A DNA stretch of 6,401 nt from CAYRMN01 sp964425575 (lineage in GTDB: Bacteria; Patescibacteriota; Patescibacteriia; 2-12-FULL-60-25): the NCBI GenBank assembly GCA_964425575.1, contig CAYRMN010000047.1:1-6401 (forward strand), in the 5' to 3' direction. How positions within the stretch are numbered: position 1 is the stretch's first letter; every line of letters begins with the position of its first letter. Shown here one piece after another: positions 1 to 6,339 of this stretch. The translations under genes and the position numbers were made by a program. The notes below the pieces were generated by a model. That model made no database searches. It was not told the origin of the DNA and saw only the letters and a list, made by a program, of their open reading frames with translations.

Positions 1-3
1 GTC

Positions 4-52
4 AAGCGCCCCGGCCACCGTCTCACGGCCGCGGGCGCTTCTCTCGTTTTAT
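4..52 (+). terminator. Probable intrinsic terminator of a gene upstream of the window
   Basis: An 8-bp perfect stem (AAGCGCCC at 4-11 with GGGCGCTT at 33-40) continues into a second 5-bp stem (CGGCC 12-16 with GGCCG 27-31). One bulged C lies at 32 and the loop is 10 nt. A moderately T-rich tract follows (41-52, including TTTT). This fits a rho-independent terminator on the + strand for a gene ending before base 1. The T tract is interrupted, so the hairpin could instead be the 3' end of a structured RNA. The AT-rich stretch 53-120 leads to the helicase; I see no convincing -35/-10 pair in it. Confidence 0.5.
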
Positions 53-120
53 GGGGATAACTTTTCATTAAAAGATAAAAAAGGCTTGGTTACTTGAAGA
101 AAAGGGGAAAATAGCGTATC

Positions 121-1461
121 GTGCGCAGTATGTCTGAACCATCCACAACCTCGCCTATTTTTTACGGTCTGGGAATTGCACCCAAATTGCTTGAAATCCT
201 GCAGCGAGCTCATTACGTGACACCGACGCCTATCCAGCATCAGTCCATTCCGATTGCAATTCAGGGCAAAGATATCATTGGCATTGCCCAGACGGGAACC
301 GGTAAAACGCTTGCCTTTGGCGTGCCATTAATCCAGCGCTTAGCTCAAGTGAAGGGCAAAGGACTGGTTATTCTGCCAACACGAGAGCTTGCACTTCAGG
401 TCGAGGAAACCTTTCAAAAGATCGGAAAAGCGATTGGATTACGTACAGCCGTGCTAATCGGAGGCGCTTCCATGCACGCTCAAATTCAAAGCTTGAGAAA
501 AAATCCGCACGTCCTCGTTGTAACTCCAGGCCGCTTGTTGGATCACATGGAGCAAAAGACGGTCAATCTACACGATGTGAAGATTCTCGTTTTGGATGAG
601 GCTGATCGTATGTTAGACATGGGATTTGCCCCTCAAATCAAAAAGATTTTTCTGGCCTTACCGCATGATCGTCAAACGATGCTGTTTTCCGCTACCATGC
701 CGACCGAGATTTCGAAGATTGCGACGACGCACATGAAATTGCCAGTTCGTATCGAAGTTGCTCCGGCTGGAACCGCCTCTGAACGCGTCACACAGGAAAT
801 GTTTATTATCAAGAAGGATGAAAAACTTCAGCTGCTTGAAAAATTATTGACGGAATATCACGGCACGATTCTTATTTTTTCTCGAACGAAGTTTGGGGCA
901 AAGAAAATTGCACGCTCCGTTCGTAACATGGGGCACACAGCGGTTGAAATTCACTCCAATCGTTCTCTTGCCCAGCGAAAAGAAGCTCTCGCCGGTTTTA
1001 AGATGGGAAAATATCGAGTGCTTGTCGCAACGGATATTGCAGCTCGAGGTATCGATGTGACTGGCATCGAAGTCGTTATTAACTTTGATCTTCCAGATAG
1101 CACTGAAGACTACGTTCACCGCATTGGTCGAACCGGTCGGGCAGGGCATGAGGGTCGCGCAATTTCGTTTGCCTCACCGGATCAAATGATGGATGTTCGT
1201 GCGATTGAGCGTCTTATTCGAAAACCATTAGCTCGATCAGCGGTTCCGGTGCTTCCTCCAAAGCGAGCTGAATCTGCACTGACGCGCGACGATATGGACG
1301 AGGGATTTCGAGGCCGACCAAGTGGCGGAAGTGGACGCAGCGGCGGATATGGGCGTTCAGGTCAACGCAGTTCTGGTGGAAGTCAGGGACATGGTGCGCC
1401 ACGTCATCAAAGCGGGAGTGGTTCGTGGTCTGGCCGTTTTGAACGCCGCAAGAGAACCTAA
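121..1461 (+). CDS. DEAD-box ATP-dependent RNA helicase (RhlE/DeaD-like)
   Basis: This 446-residue superfamily 2 RNA helicase is predicted to unwind or remodel RNA duplexes in the cytoplasm using ATP, as in ribosome assembly or mRNA turnover. All family motifs are visible in order: Q motif (Phe14 and TPTPIQ 34-39), motif I AQTGTGKT (56-63), Ia PTRELALQ (86-93), GG (114-115), Ib TPGR (135-138), II DEAD (159-162), III SAT (190-192), IV around LIFSRT (251-256), V ATDIAARGID (303-312) and VI HRIGRTGR (333-340). From about residue 395 the tail is low-complexity Gly/Ser/Arg and ends in a basic cluster, a common RNA-binding extension. The GTG start at 121 has GGGG at 104-107, 13 nt away. An ATG at 130, giving an MSEP N-terminus, is an equally plausible start. 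The stop lies 5 nt before pgi, so co-transcription is likely. The family is certain; the subfamily (RhlE, DeaD or CshA) cannot be fixed here. Confidence 0.95.
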   Translation: MRSMSEPSTTSPIFYGLGIAPKLLEILQRAHYVTPTPIQHQSIPIAIQGKDIIGIAQTGTGKTLAFGVPLIQRLAQVKGKGLVILPTRELALQVEETFQKIGKAIGLRTAVLIGGASMHAQIQSLRKNPHVLVVTPGRLLDHMEQKTVNLHDVKILVLDEADRMLDMGFAPQIKKIFLALPHDRQTMLFSATMPTEISKIATTHMKLPVRIEVAPAGTASERVTQEMFIIKKDEKLQLLEKLLTEYHGTILIFSRTKFGAKKIARSVRNMGHTAVEIHSNRSLAQRKEALAGFKMGKYRVLVATDIAARGIDVTGIEVVINFDLPDSTEDYVHRIGRTGRAGHEGRAISFASPDQMMDVRAIERLIRKPLARSAVPVLPPKRAESALTRDDMDEGFRGRPSGGSGRSGGYGRSGQRSSGGSQGHGAPRHQSGSGSWSGRFERRKRT

Positions 1462-1466
1462 AATTT

Positions 1467-2789
1467 ATGCCACAACGCTCTTTCCTGCGTTATGACTCGA
1501 CCAATATGTTGGCTCGGGCCGTCGGGGAGTATGGAGCGAGCCCAGCTGAATTACGTGAACTTCAGCCACGTTTGAAACGTGCGCGAGCTGCTATTATTGA
1601 CCAGGCTGATACCGGAGTTCAAGGATGGATGTCGTTGCCGGATGATCGTGAGATGATGAAGCGCGTTGAACGTCTTGCAGCCTCTAAAAAAGGTTTCAAC
1701 TATTGTTTAGTGATAGGAATCGGTGGCTCTGATCTTGGAGCGCGTGCGTTATACAAAGCGCTATCCTCATCCGTAAAGGCGGGTGCAATGCAGCTTGTCT
1801 TTTTGGGCGGCAATACGGATCCTTATGAGATTGCCACAACCCTCAAACATCTCGACCTTCGCAAAACGCTTGTAACCATTATTTCAAAATCAGGTGAAAC
1901 CATTGAGCCCATGGCCACATTTTTTGTGGTGAGAGAGGCTTTACAAAAAGCAGTGGGGAAAGATAAGGCTCATCATCAGATCGTTGCCATTACAGATCAG
2001 GGACATGGCGCACTGTGGGCACTCTCTCAGCGAGAAGGGTATGCAACCTTACCCGTACCGAGTAACGTCGGCGGCCGTTTCTCAGTATTGAGTGATGTCG
2101 GGCTTTTTCCTCTGGCGTGTGCAGGGATATCAGTCACAAAATTGTTGGAGGGAGCTCGTGCTGAGCGCGATCATTTTTTTTCGTCTTCTTCAATGAGTTC
2201 TGGGGCTCTCATGTATGCGTCGCTTCAATTTTTGGCGTACACAAAACGCAAGCAACATATCCATGTCCTCATGCCATATGCAGAGCAGTTACGGGAATTC
2301 GGCTTTTGGTATCGACAACTATGGGCGGAAAGTTTAGGAAAAGCGCTTGATCGAGAGGGGAAGATAGTCAATATTGGCCCAACGCCTGTTGCGGCCTTAG
2401 GTGCTACAGATCAGCATTCTCAAATTCAGCTCTATGCAGAAGGTCCGCGCGATAAAACGGTGACCTGCATTGAGGTCGAGAATTTTGGTGTTTCCATGAA
2501 CGTTCCAAGGAATATTCGTTCCATTCCATCGTTGGCGTTTTTATCCGGACGGTCCTTTACGGATATCATTCATGCTGAACGTGAGGCAACGATAACAGCA
2601 CTGCGTACGCAGCAACGCCCAAATGGAACGATTTTTATCCCATCTATCTCTCCGGTCAGCATAGGAAGTTTGATCATGTTTTTTGAACTCGCGACGGCCG
2701 TGTGTGGTGAGCTGTTTGAGATTGATGCATATAATCAGCCAGGAGTTGAAGGAGGAAAACAAGAAATGCATCGTTTACTTTTTGTGTGA
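1467..2789 (+). CDS. pgi: Glucose-6-phosphate isomerase
   Basis: This enzyme interconverts glucose 6-phosphate and fructose 6-phosphate in glycolysis and gluconeogenesis in the cytoplasm. It has 440 residues, the length of the short bacterial form (about 450, as in Bacillus), with two SIS sugar-isomerase domains. Visible motifs are GIGGSDLG (84-91), the phosphate-binding SKSGETIEP (140-148), VGGRFSVLSDVGLFP (201-215, with the conserved Arg204), WAESLGK (286-292, with the expected catalytic Glu288), TDQHSQ (314-319, with His317 as the ring-opening residue) and QPGVEGGK (424-431, with Lys431 matching the conserved active-site Lys). All expected catalytic residues are present, so the enzyme should be active. 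The ATG at 1467 is 5 nt after the helicase stop and has no good Shine-Dalgarno site, which suggests translational coupling. The N-terminal FLRYDSTNML is family-like and supports this start over Met14. No terminator follows the TGA stop. Confidence 0.97.
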   Translation: MPQRSFLRYDSTNMLARAVGEYGASPAELRELQPRLKRARAAIIDQADTGVQGWMSLPDDREMMKRVERLAASKKGFNYCLVIGIGGSDLGARALYKALSSSVKAGAMQLVFLGGNTDPYEIATTLKHLDLRKTLVTIISKSGETIEPMATFFVVREALQKAVGKDKAHHQIVAITDQGHGALWALSQREGYATLPVPSNVGGRFSVLSDVGLFPLACAGISVTKLLEGARAERDHFFSSSSMSSGALMYASLQFLAYTKRKQHIHVLMPYAEQLREFGFWYRQLWAESLGKALDREGKIVNIGPTPVAALGATDQHSQIQLYAEGPRDKTVTCIEVENFGVSMNVPRNIRSIPSLAFLSGRSFTDIIHAEREATITALRTQQRPNGTIFIPSISPVSIGSLIMFFELATAVCGELFEIDAYNQPGVEGGKQEMHRLLFV

Positions 2790-2803
2790 TAGAATAACCA
2801 TCT

Positions 2804-2971
2804 ATGATCGATGATCGAGCAACCTGTGATGTCTGTGGAGTCGAAAATTTTGAAGACCGTTCTCATCTTCATCCACCGCCACCAATATCAAAAAAAGATA
2901 CAACAACATCTTTAGGCACTCTTCCCGGCGACAAAGAACGAGACTTGACGTCTAGAAAAGACGAGAAATAA
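2804..2971 (+). CDS. Small Cys-X2-Cys protein, possible zinc knuckle, function unknown
   Basis: An ATG-to-TAA reading frame of 55 residues begins 14 nt after the pgi stop, in the tightly packed + strand series. I do not recognise a family. The N-terminal third carries Cys8-X2-Cys11, then His21 and His23, an arrangement that could hold one zinc ion as a minimal finger or knuckle. Pro24-Pro27 follow, and the last 28 residues are Lys/Asp/Thr-rich, highly polar and probably disordered. There is no signal peptide or membrane segment. No Shine-Dalgarno sequence is visible, though the same is true of pgi. The stop falls just before the extended -10 promoter of the next gene. The CxxC motif and operon position favour a real gene; the short length and lack of homology evidence make chance possible. 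Confidence 0.45.
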   Translation: MIDDRATCDVCGVENFEDRSHLHPPPPISKKDTTTSLGTLPGDKERDLTSRKDEK

Positions 2972-2973
2972 GG

Positions 2974-2982
2974 TGCTATACT
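2974..2982 (+). promoter_or_regulatory. Extended -10 promoter for the YtxH-like gene
   Basis: TGCTATACT at 2974-2982 matches the extended -10 pattern TGnTATAAT with one mismatch, and lies 32 nt before the ATG at 3015. No -35 box sits 16-18 bp upstream; TTGACG at 2945-2950 is 26 bp away, too far for a normal spacer. The -10 is embedded in a 6-bp inverted repeat, TGCTAT (2974-2979) and ATAGCA (2984-2989). The start would fall near 2989, giving a leader of about 25 nt. This is inferred from sequence match only. Confidence 0.5.
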
Positions 2983-3014
2983 AATAGCATAACTCATAAG
3001 TAACGGGACAATGT

Positions 3015-3359
3015 ATGAATATTCCTGAAAAGAAGAGCGCTCAATCCTCCCATCTTGGAGTTGGCGTATTAATTGGAGCTGCCATCGGTGTAGCAACTGC
3101 AGCCTTTCTTCAAAGCAAGAAGGGGAGGGAGCTAACCACTGATTTACAGAAGAAAGTGTCCGCCCTTCAAAAGAAAATTATGACCGAACTTTCGAAGGCT
3201 GGCGACATGACGAAGGAGAAATATGAAGAGCTCGTTGATAAGGTCGTGGATTATTACGTGAAAAGCAAGGATATTGCCGCGAAAGAAGTGCCAGTTGTGA
3301 AGAAGCAATTGTTATCAACTTGGAAGCAGGTTGAAAAGCAGTTAAAGTCACTTCAGTAA
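3015..3359 (+). CDS. YtxH-like small membrane-anchored protein
   Basis: This 114-residue protein has a short polar N-terminus, one Gly/Ala-rich hydrophobic segment (about residues 13-32, with Gly15, Gly17, Gly21 and Gly25 spaced as in a glycine zipper) and a long, charged, Lys/Glu-rich, probably helical C-terminal part. The segment end followed by FLQSKKGREL (31-40) resembles the YtxH family pattern, in which a membrane helix runs into a 'P-K-S-G-K-E' stretch. YtxH proteins are small envelope or general-stress-associated proteins of uncertain biochemical function, so none is assigned. Topology is probably a single pass with the basic, coiled-coil-prone C-terminus in the cytoplasm. The ATG at 3015 has GGGA at 3005-3008 with a 6-nt gap; an out-of-frame ATG at 3011 opens only a 5-codon frame. 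The gene has its own likely promoter and converges on clpB. A miniature element is inserted exactly at its stop codon without changing the protein. Confidence 0.8.
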   Translation: MNIPEKKSAQSSHLGVGVLIGAAIGVATAAFLQSKKGRELTTDLQKKVSALQKKIMTELSKAGDMTKEKYEELVDKVVDYYVKSKDIAAKEVPVVKKQLLSTWKQVEKQLKSLQ

Positions 3360-3360
3360 G

Positions 3361-3493
3361 AGTCTGTTGAAACAGGCGATCTACTCGTGCTTCACTCAGA
3401 AATATCCTCATTGCCCCGCCGCTCGCGAGCAGCGGGGCGCCTCCGGTATTTCCTCGCTCCAGCACATCGCATCTTATCCTTTTTCAACAAACT
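3361..3493. mobile_element. MITE-like element with terminal inverted repeats and 5-bp target duplication
   Basis: This 133-bp non-coding element is bounded by 12-bp terminal inverted repeats with one mismatch: AGTCTGTTGAAA at 3361-3372 and TTTCAACAAACT at 3482-3493. It is flanked immediately by the direct repeat GTAAG (3356-3360 and 3494-3498), as expected of a target-site duplication. The interior is a nested imperfect palindrome: GCGAT 3376-3380 with ATCGC 3466-3470, GTGCT 3387-3391 with AGCAC 3461-3465, GAAATA 3399-3404 with TATTTC 3447-3452, and a GC-rich core at 3413-3438 with one mismatched pair. There is no room for a transposase, so mobility would need one supplied in trans. The left target copy overlaps the stop of the YtxH-like gene. 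From general knowledge, repeats with ends like CTGTTGAAAAA and TTTTTCAACAG are dispersed in many bacterial genomes. The parent transposon family is not assigned. Confidence 0.7.
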
Positions 3494-3518
3494 GTAAGAA
3501 GTATTCTATTGTGCAAAC

Positions 3519-3544
3519 AAAAAATCCCCGTGTGGGGATTTTTT
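3519..3544. terminator. Bidirectional rho-independent terminator between convergent genes
   Basis: A perfect 11-bp inverted repeat, AAAAAATCCCC (3519-3529) and GGGGATTTTTT (3534-3544), encloses a GTGT tetraloop. Each strand reads as a GC stem followed by a run of six T, so it can terminate transcription both ways: + strand reads from the YtxH-like gene and - strand reads from clpB, whose stop codon is 12 nt away. The miniature element lies between it and the YtxH-like gene, pushing that gene's terminator about 160 nt downstream of its stop. Confidence 0.92.
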
Positions 3545-3556
3545 GATGCTCCTATG

Positions 3557-6217
3557 TTACGTATCCGATTTGTTGCTCGCTTCCTTCTTTATCATGATTT
3601 TATCTTTTGTCGCATCAATGCGTACGGCGTCGCCTTCAGCAATTTTATCTTCAATAATTTGAAGTGCGAGTTCATCCAGAATAAGGTCCTGGATTGCTCG
3701 CTTGAGTGGGCGGGCGCCATAGGCAGGGTCATAGCCTTTTTCTGCAATGAGCTTTTTCGCTTTATCAGTAAACGTAAGACGGATTTTTTTGGTAAGGAGG
3801 CGCTTGGCGACCTCGGCAAGTTGCAGATCAACAATATTCGTTAATTCTTGTTTTCCGAGGGCATGGAACATGACAATTTCGTCTAACCGATTTAAGAATT
3901 CAGGTCGAAATTGCTCTTTGAGCATGTCGAGCACTTTGGTTTTGATGAGATCTTCTGAGGTTCCGGCTGCCTCTTCACCCTTGAATCCGATATCGTTTCG
4001 TTTGGTGCCCCAATCAAGAATCATATCGGAGCCAACATTTGAGGTCATAATAATGACCGTATTTTTGAACGAGACAGTGCGCCCTTTTCCGTCTGTAAGG
4101 CGTCCATCATCAAGTACCTGGAGCAGTGTATTGAAGACTTCGGGATGGGCTTTTTCTACTTCATCAAGCAGGACGACCGAATACGGACGACGACGGATTT
4201 TTTCTGTTAGTTGACCTCCCTCGTCGTATCCAATGTAGCCCGGTGGAGAACCGATCATCCGTGCGACGGAGTGTTTTTCCATATACTCAGACATATCAAC
4301 ACGGACAATGGCATCTTCACTATCAAACATGATGGCCGCCAATGCGCGTGCCAGCTCGGTCTTTCCAACGCCGGTTGGTCCAAGAAAGAGGAATGAGCCA
4401 ATGGGTCTTTTTTCCTCGCTCACGCCAGCGCGAGATCGACGGAGAGCGTTTGCAACTGTTTTAACAGCTTCTTTTTGGCCCACAACACGTTTGGCAAGTT
4501 CTGTTTCAAGTTTTGCAAGACGATTTGCTTCTGATTCAAGCATCCGTGCCACAGGAATGCCGGTCCAACGCATAACGACAGTCGCTACATCTTCATCCGT
4601 CACTGCGTCTTTCAATAAGCCACGCTGTCCCTGCATGGTCTTCAGTTTGGCTTCGACATCCTTCATCTCTTTTTGCTTTTGGGGGAGCAACCCATAGCGA
4701 ATTTCAGAGACGCGTTCAAGATCGCCACCGCGCTCGGCAATATCTGCCTGCGTTTTAAGCTTTTCAAGCTCTTCTTTCAGAGAACGCATCTTCGTAATGA
4801 CTTCCTTTTCTGCTGTCCAGGAGAGTTCGAGCCGGTGAGCTTTTTCGCTGATTTCTCCGAGATGACGCTCCACTTCTTGAAGGCGTGTTTTTGATTCCGC
4901 ATCCTCTTCTTTTGAGAGGGCACGTTTTTCAATTTCGTAGCGAGTCACTTCGCGTTTGAGCTTATCAAGGTCTTCCGGCAAGGAATCGATCTGCATGCGA
5001 AGGGCAGATGCCGCTTCATCGATCAAGTCAACGGCTTTATCTGGGAGAAAACGGTCAGTAATATATCGGCCGGAGAGCTGAGCCGCCGCTAAAATGGCGG
5101 CATCGGTGATGCGCACACCATGATGGAGTTCATACTTTTCTTTGATGCCACGCAAAATGGCCACAGTATCTTCTACGCTTGGTTCATTTACATAGACAGG
5201 CTGAAAGCGTCGTTCGAGCGCCGCATCTTTTTCGATATATTTTTGATATTCCTTGAGTGTTGTTGCCCCAATCGCGCGCAGCTCTCCGCGAGCAAGAGCT
5301 GGTTTTAAGAGGTTCGAGGCATCCATGGAGCCGCCTTCGCCACTAGCGCCAGCTCCGACGAGCGTGTGTAACTCATCAATAAACAGGATAATTTTTCCAT
5401 TCGCATGCTCGACCTCTTTAATGACAGCTTTTAGACGTTCTTCAAATTCCCCACGAAACTTGGTACCGGAAATGAGCGCACCAAGGTCGAGCGATATAAC
5501 CTCCTTTTCTTTCAGTGTCTCAGGAACATCTCCGGCCACAATGCGTTGGGCTAGACCTTCTACAATCGCTGTTTTTCCCGTACCAGCTTCGCCGATCAAG
5601 ACTGGGTTATTTTTTGTGCGTCGCGAGAGAACTTGCATGACACGTCGAATTTCATCATCGCGTCCAATAACTGGATCAAGCTTTTCCTGTCGTGCCAGAT
5701 CGGTCAAATTTCGGGAATACTTCTCAAGTGCCTGATATTTGGTTTCCGGTTCTGGAGAATCGACTTTCACGTTCCCGCGAACATCTTTTAACGCTTTTAA
5801 AATTGCATCTGTGCTGACGCCAAGTCGGTGCAGGGCCTGTGCAGTGTCGTCCTGTCCATCTGTTAATCCAAGGAGCAGGTGTTCTGTAGAAATGTACTCA
5901 TCTTTAAAAAACTTTGCCGCACGTTCAGCGCTTACAAACGTGCGTGTCATGTCCTGGGATAGGTATATTTGACCAACGCCACCAGCGGAAGAGGAGATCT
6001 TGGGGAGATGCAGCAGAATACCGTCCAATGATCCTTTGAGTTCGGCGACATCGGTCTGCAGTTTTTTGAGAATCGAGGGCACGACGCCATCCGCCTGTTC
6101 AAGCAGAGCGGCTAAAAGATGCACGGTTTCGACCGCCTGCTGACCATTCGCAACAGCGAGCTGATGGGCAAGTTGAATGGCTTCTTGTGATTTTGTAGTG
6201 AAATTTTGGGGAAGCAT
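3557..6217 (-). CDS. clpB: ClpB-type AAA+ protein disaggregase
   Basis: This 886-residue Hsp100 unfoldase is predicted to form hexamers that extract and thread aggregated proteins, working with DnaK/DnaJ/GrpE in the cytoplasm. Domains in order: Clp_N double repeat (about 1-145); AAA1 (about 160-405) with Walker A GEAGTGKT (209-216), pore loop KFRGEFEER (253-261, Phe254 where E. coli has Tyr), Walker B ending in DE (281-282) and an arginine-finger region ERR (335-337); a full-length ClpB coiled-coil M domain (about 410-535, including EIRYG at 505-509); AAA2 with Walker A GPTGVGKT (613-620), pore loop GYIGY (660-664), Walker B DE (685-686), sensor 1 Asn727, Arg777 and sensor 2 GAR (834-836). 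The M domain marks it as ClpB rather than ClpC. Oddly, IGF (743-745) sits where ClpA/ClpC carry the ClpP-binding loop. The N-terminus matches the family; no Shine-Dalgarno site precedes the ATG. A CIRCE operator and promoter lie about 100 nt upstream. Confidence 0.96.
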   Translation of the reverse strand: MLPQNFTTKSQEAIQLAHQLAVANGQQAVETVHLLAALLEQADGVVPSILKKLQTDVAELKGSLDGILLHLPKISSSAGGVGQIYLSQDMTRTFVSAERAAKFFKDEYISTEHLLLGLTDGQDDTAQALHRLGVSTDAILKALKDVRGNVKVDSPEPETKYQALEKYSRNLTDLARQEKLDPVIGRDDEIRRVMQVLSRRTKNNPVLIGEAGTGKTAIVEGLAQRIVAGDVPETLKEKEVISLDLGALISGTKFRGEFEERLKAVIKEVEHANGKIILFIDELHTLVGAGASGEGGSMDASNLLKPALARGELRAIGATTLKEYQKYIEKDAALERRFQPVYVNEPSVEDTVAILRGIKEKYELHHGVRITDAAILAAAQLSGRYITDRFLPDKAVDLIDEAASALRMQIDSLPEDLDKLKREVTRYEIEKRALSKEEDAESKTRLQEVERHLGEISEKAHRLELSWTAEKEVITKMRSLKEELEKLKTQADIAERGGDLERVSEIRYGLLPQKQKEMKDVEAKLKTMQGQRGLLKDAVTDEDVATVVMRWTGIPVARMLESEANRLAKLETELAKRVVGQKEAVKTVANALRRSRAGVSEEKRPIGSFLFLGPTGVGKTELARALAAIMFDSEDAIVRVDMSEYMEKHSVARMIGSPPGYIGYDEGGQLTEKIRRRPYSVVLLDEVEKAHPEVFNTLLQVLDDGRLTDGKGRTVSFKNTVIIMTSNVGSDMILDWGTKRNDIGFKGEEAAGTSEDLIKTKVLDMLKEQFRPEFLNRLDEIVMFHALGKQELTNIVDLQLAEVAKRLLTKKIRLTFTDKAKKLIAEKGYDPAYGARPLKRAIQDLILDELALQIIEDKIAEGDAVRIDATKDKIMIKKEASNKSDT

Positions 6218-6225
6218 ATTGTATC

Positions 6226-6303
6226 TGTCATTCCGACCGAGAAGTCAGACGACGAGCAGAGGAACCTCTTCGAAGGAATTCCCCAGCTTCGTTCGGGATG
6301 GCA
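6226..6303. repeat. Imperfect palindromic repeat filling the clpB leader
   Basis: This 78-nt imperfect palindrome has outer arms TGTCATTCCGACCGAG (6226-6241) and CTTCGTTCGGGATGGCA (6287-6303), which pair with a few mismatches. Inside, a smaller hairpin runs from GGAA (6261-6264) to TTCC (6279-6282) around CTTCGAAG. From general knowledge, the wording 'CATTCCGACCGAAG...GAGGAATC...' and its mirror is typical of short repeats dispersed in many bacterial genomes. Only one copy lies in this window, so its repeat nature is inferred. It falls between the predicted clpB transcription start and its ATG, ending 8 nt before the start codon, so the whole hairpin would be transcribed. No flanking target duplication is seen. 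Confidence 0.6.
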
Positions 6304-6312
6304 ATGTAAATA

Positions 6313-6339
6313 TTAGCACTCTCTATTATAGACTGCTAA
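6313..6339. promoter_or_regulatory. CIRCE operator (HrcA binding site)
   Basis: TTAGCACTC (6313-6321), a 9-nt spacer (6322-6330) and GACTGCTAA (6331-6339) match the CIRCE consensus TTAGCACTC-N9-GAGTGCTAA at 17 of 18 arm positions; the single change is G to C at 6333. CIRCE is the operator of the heat-shock repressor HrcA, most often ahead of groESL and dnaK, and ahead of clpB in mycoplasmas. It overlaps the clpB -10 box, so bound repressor should block RNA polymerase until heat or GroEL depletion inactivates HrcA. hrcA itself is not in this window. Confidence 0.93.

Noticed and set aside
844..1149. 101-codon - strand frame opposite the helicase C-terminal domain
   Set aside because: It is a shadow of conserved helicase motifs IV-VI with no upstream signal.
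2945..2982. TTGACG at 2945-2950 as the -35 box for TATACT at 2977-2982
   Set aside because: The spacer would be 26 bp, well outside the 16-18 bp range; the extended -10 explanation is better.
3011..3028. ATG at 3011 as a start or tiny upstream ORF for the YtxH-like gene
   Set aside because: It is out of frame and closes after five codons; the overlap with the true ATG at 3015 looks incidental.
3413..3438. GC-rich palindrome read as a terminator of the YtxH-like gene
   Set aside because: No T-tract follows on either strand, and the palindrome is the core of the miniature element; the T-flanked hairpin at 3519-3544 is the terminator.
3178..3465. 95-codon - strand open frame across the YtxH-like gene and the miniature element
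   Set aside because: It spans an inserted repeat and the antisense of a better-supported gene; the frame exists because of the GC-rich palindrome.
3509..3844. 111-codon + strand open frame starting before the clpB 3' end
   Set aside because: It runs through the bidirectional terminator and then antisense to clpB, its first residues come from terminator sequence, and no domain is visible.
3747..4697. Open frames of 155 and 129 codons on the + strand opposite clpB
   Set aside because: They are antisense to conserved ClpB AAA2 sequence, are rich in Ser/Arg/Phe as reverse-complement shadows are, and show no recognisable domain.
5253..5735. 160-codon + strand open frame opposite the ClpB AAA1 region
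   Set aside because: It lies wholly within conserved ClpB coding sequence, has shadow-like composition and no independent start signals.
3557..6217. Calling the Hsp100 protein ClpC because of its IGF loop
   Set aside because: The roughly 125-residue coiled-coil M domain with the EIRYG region is diagnostic of ClpB; ClpC has a much shorter middle domain.
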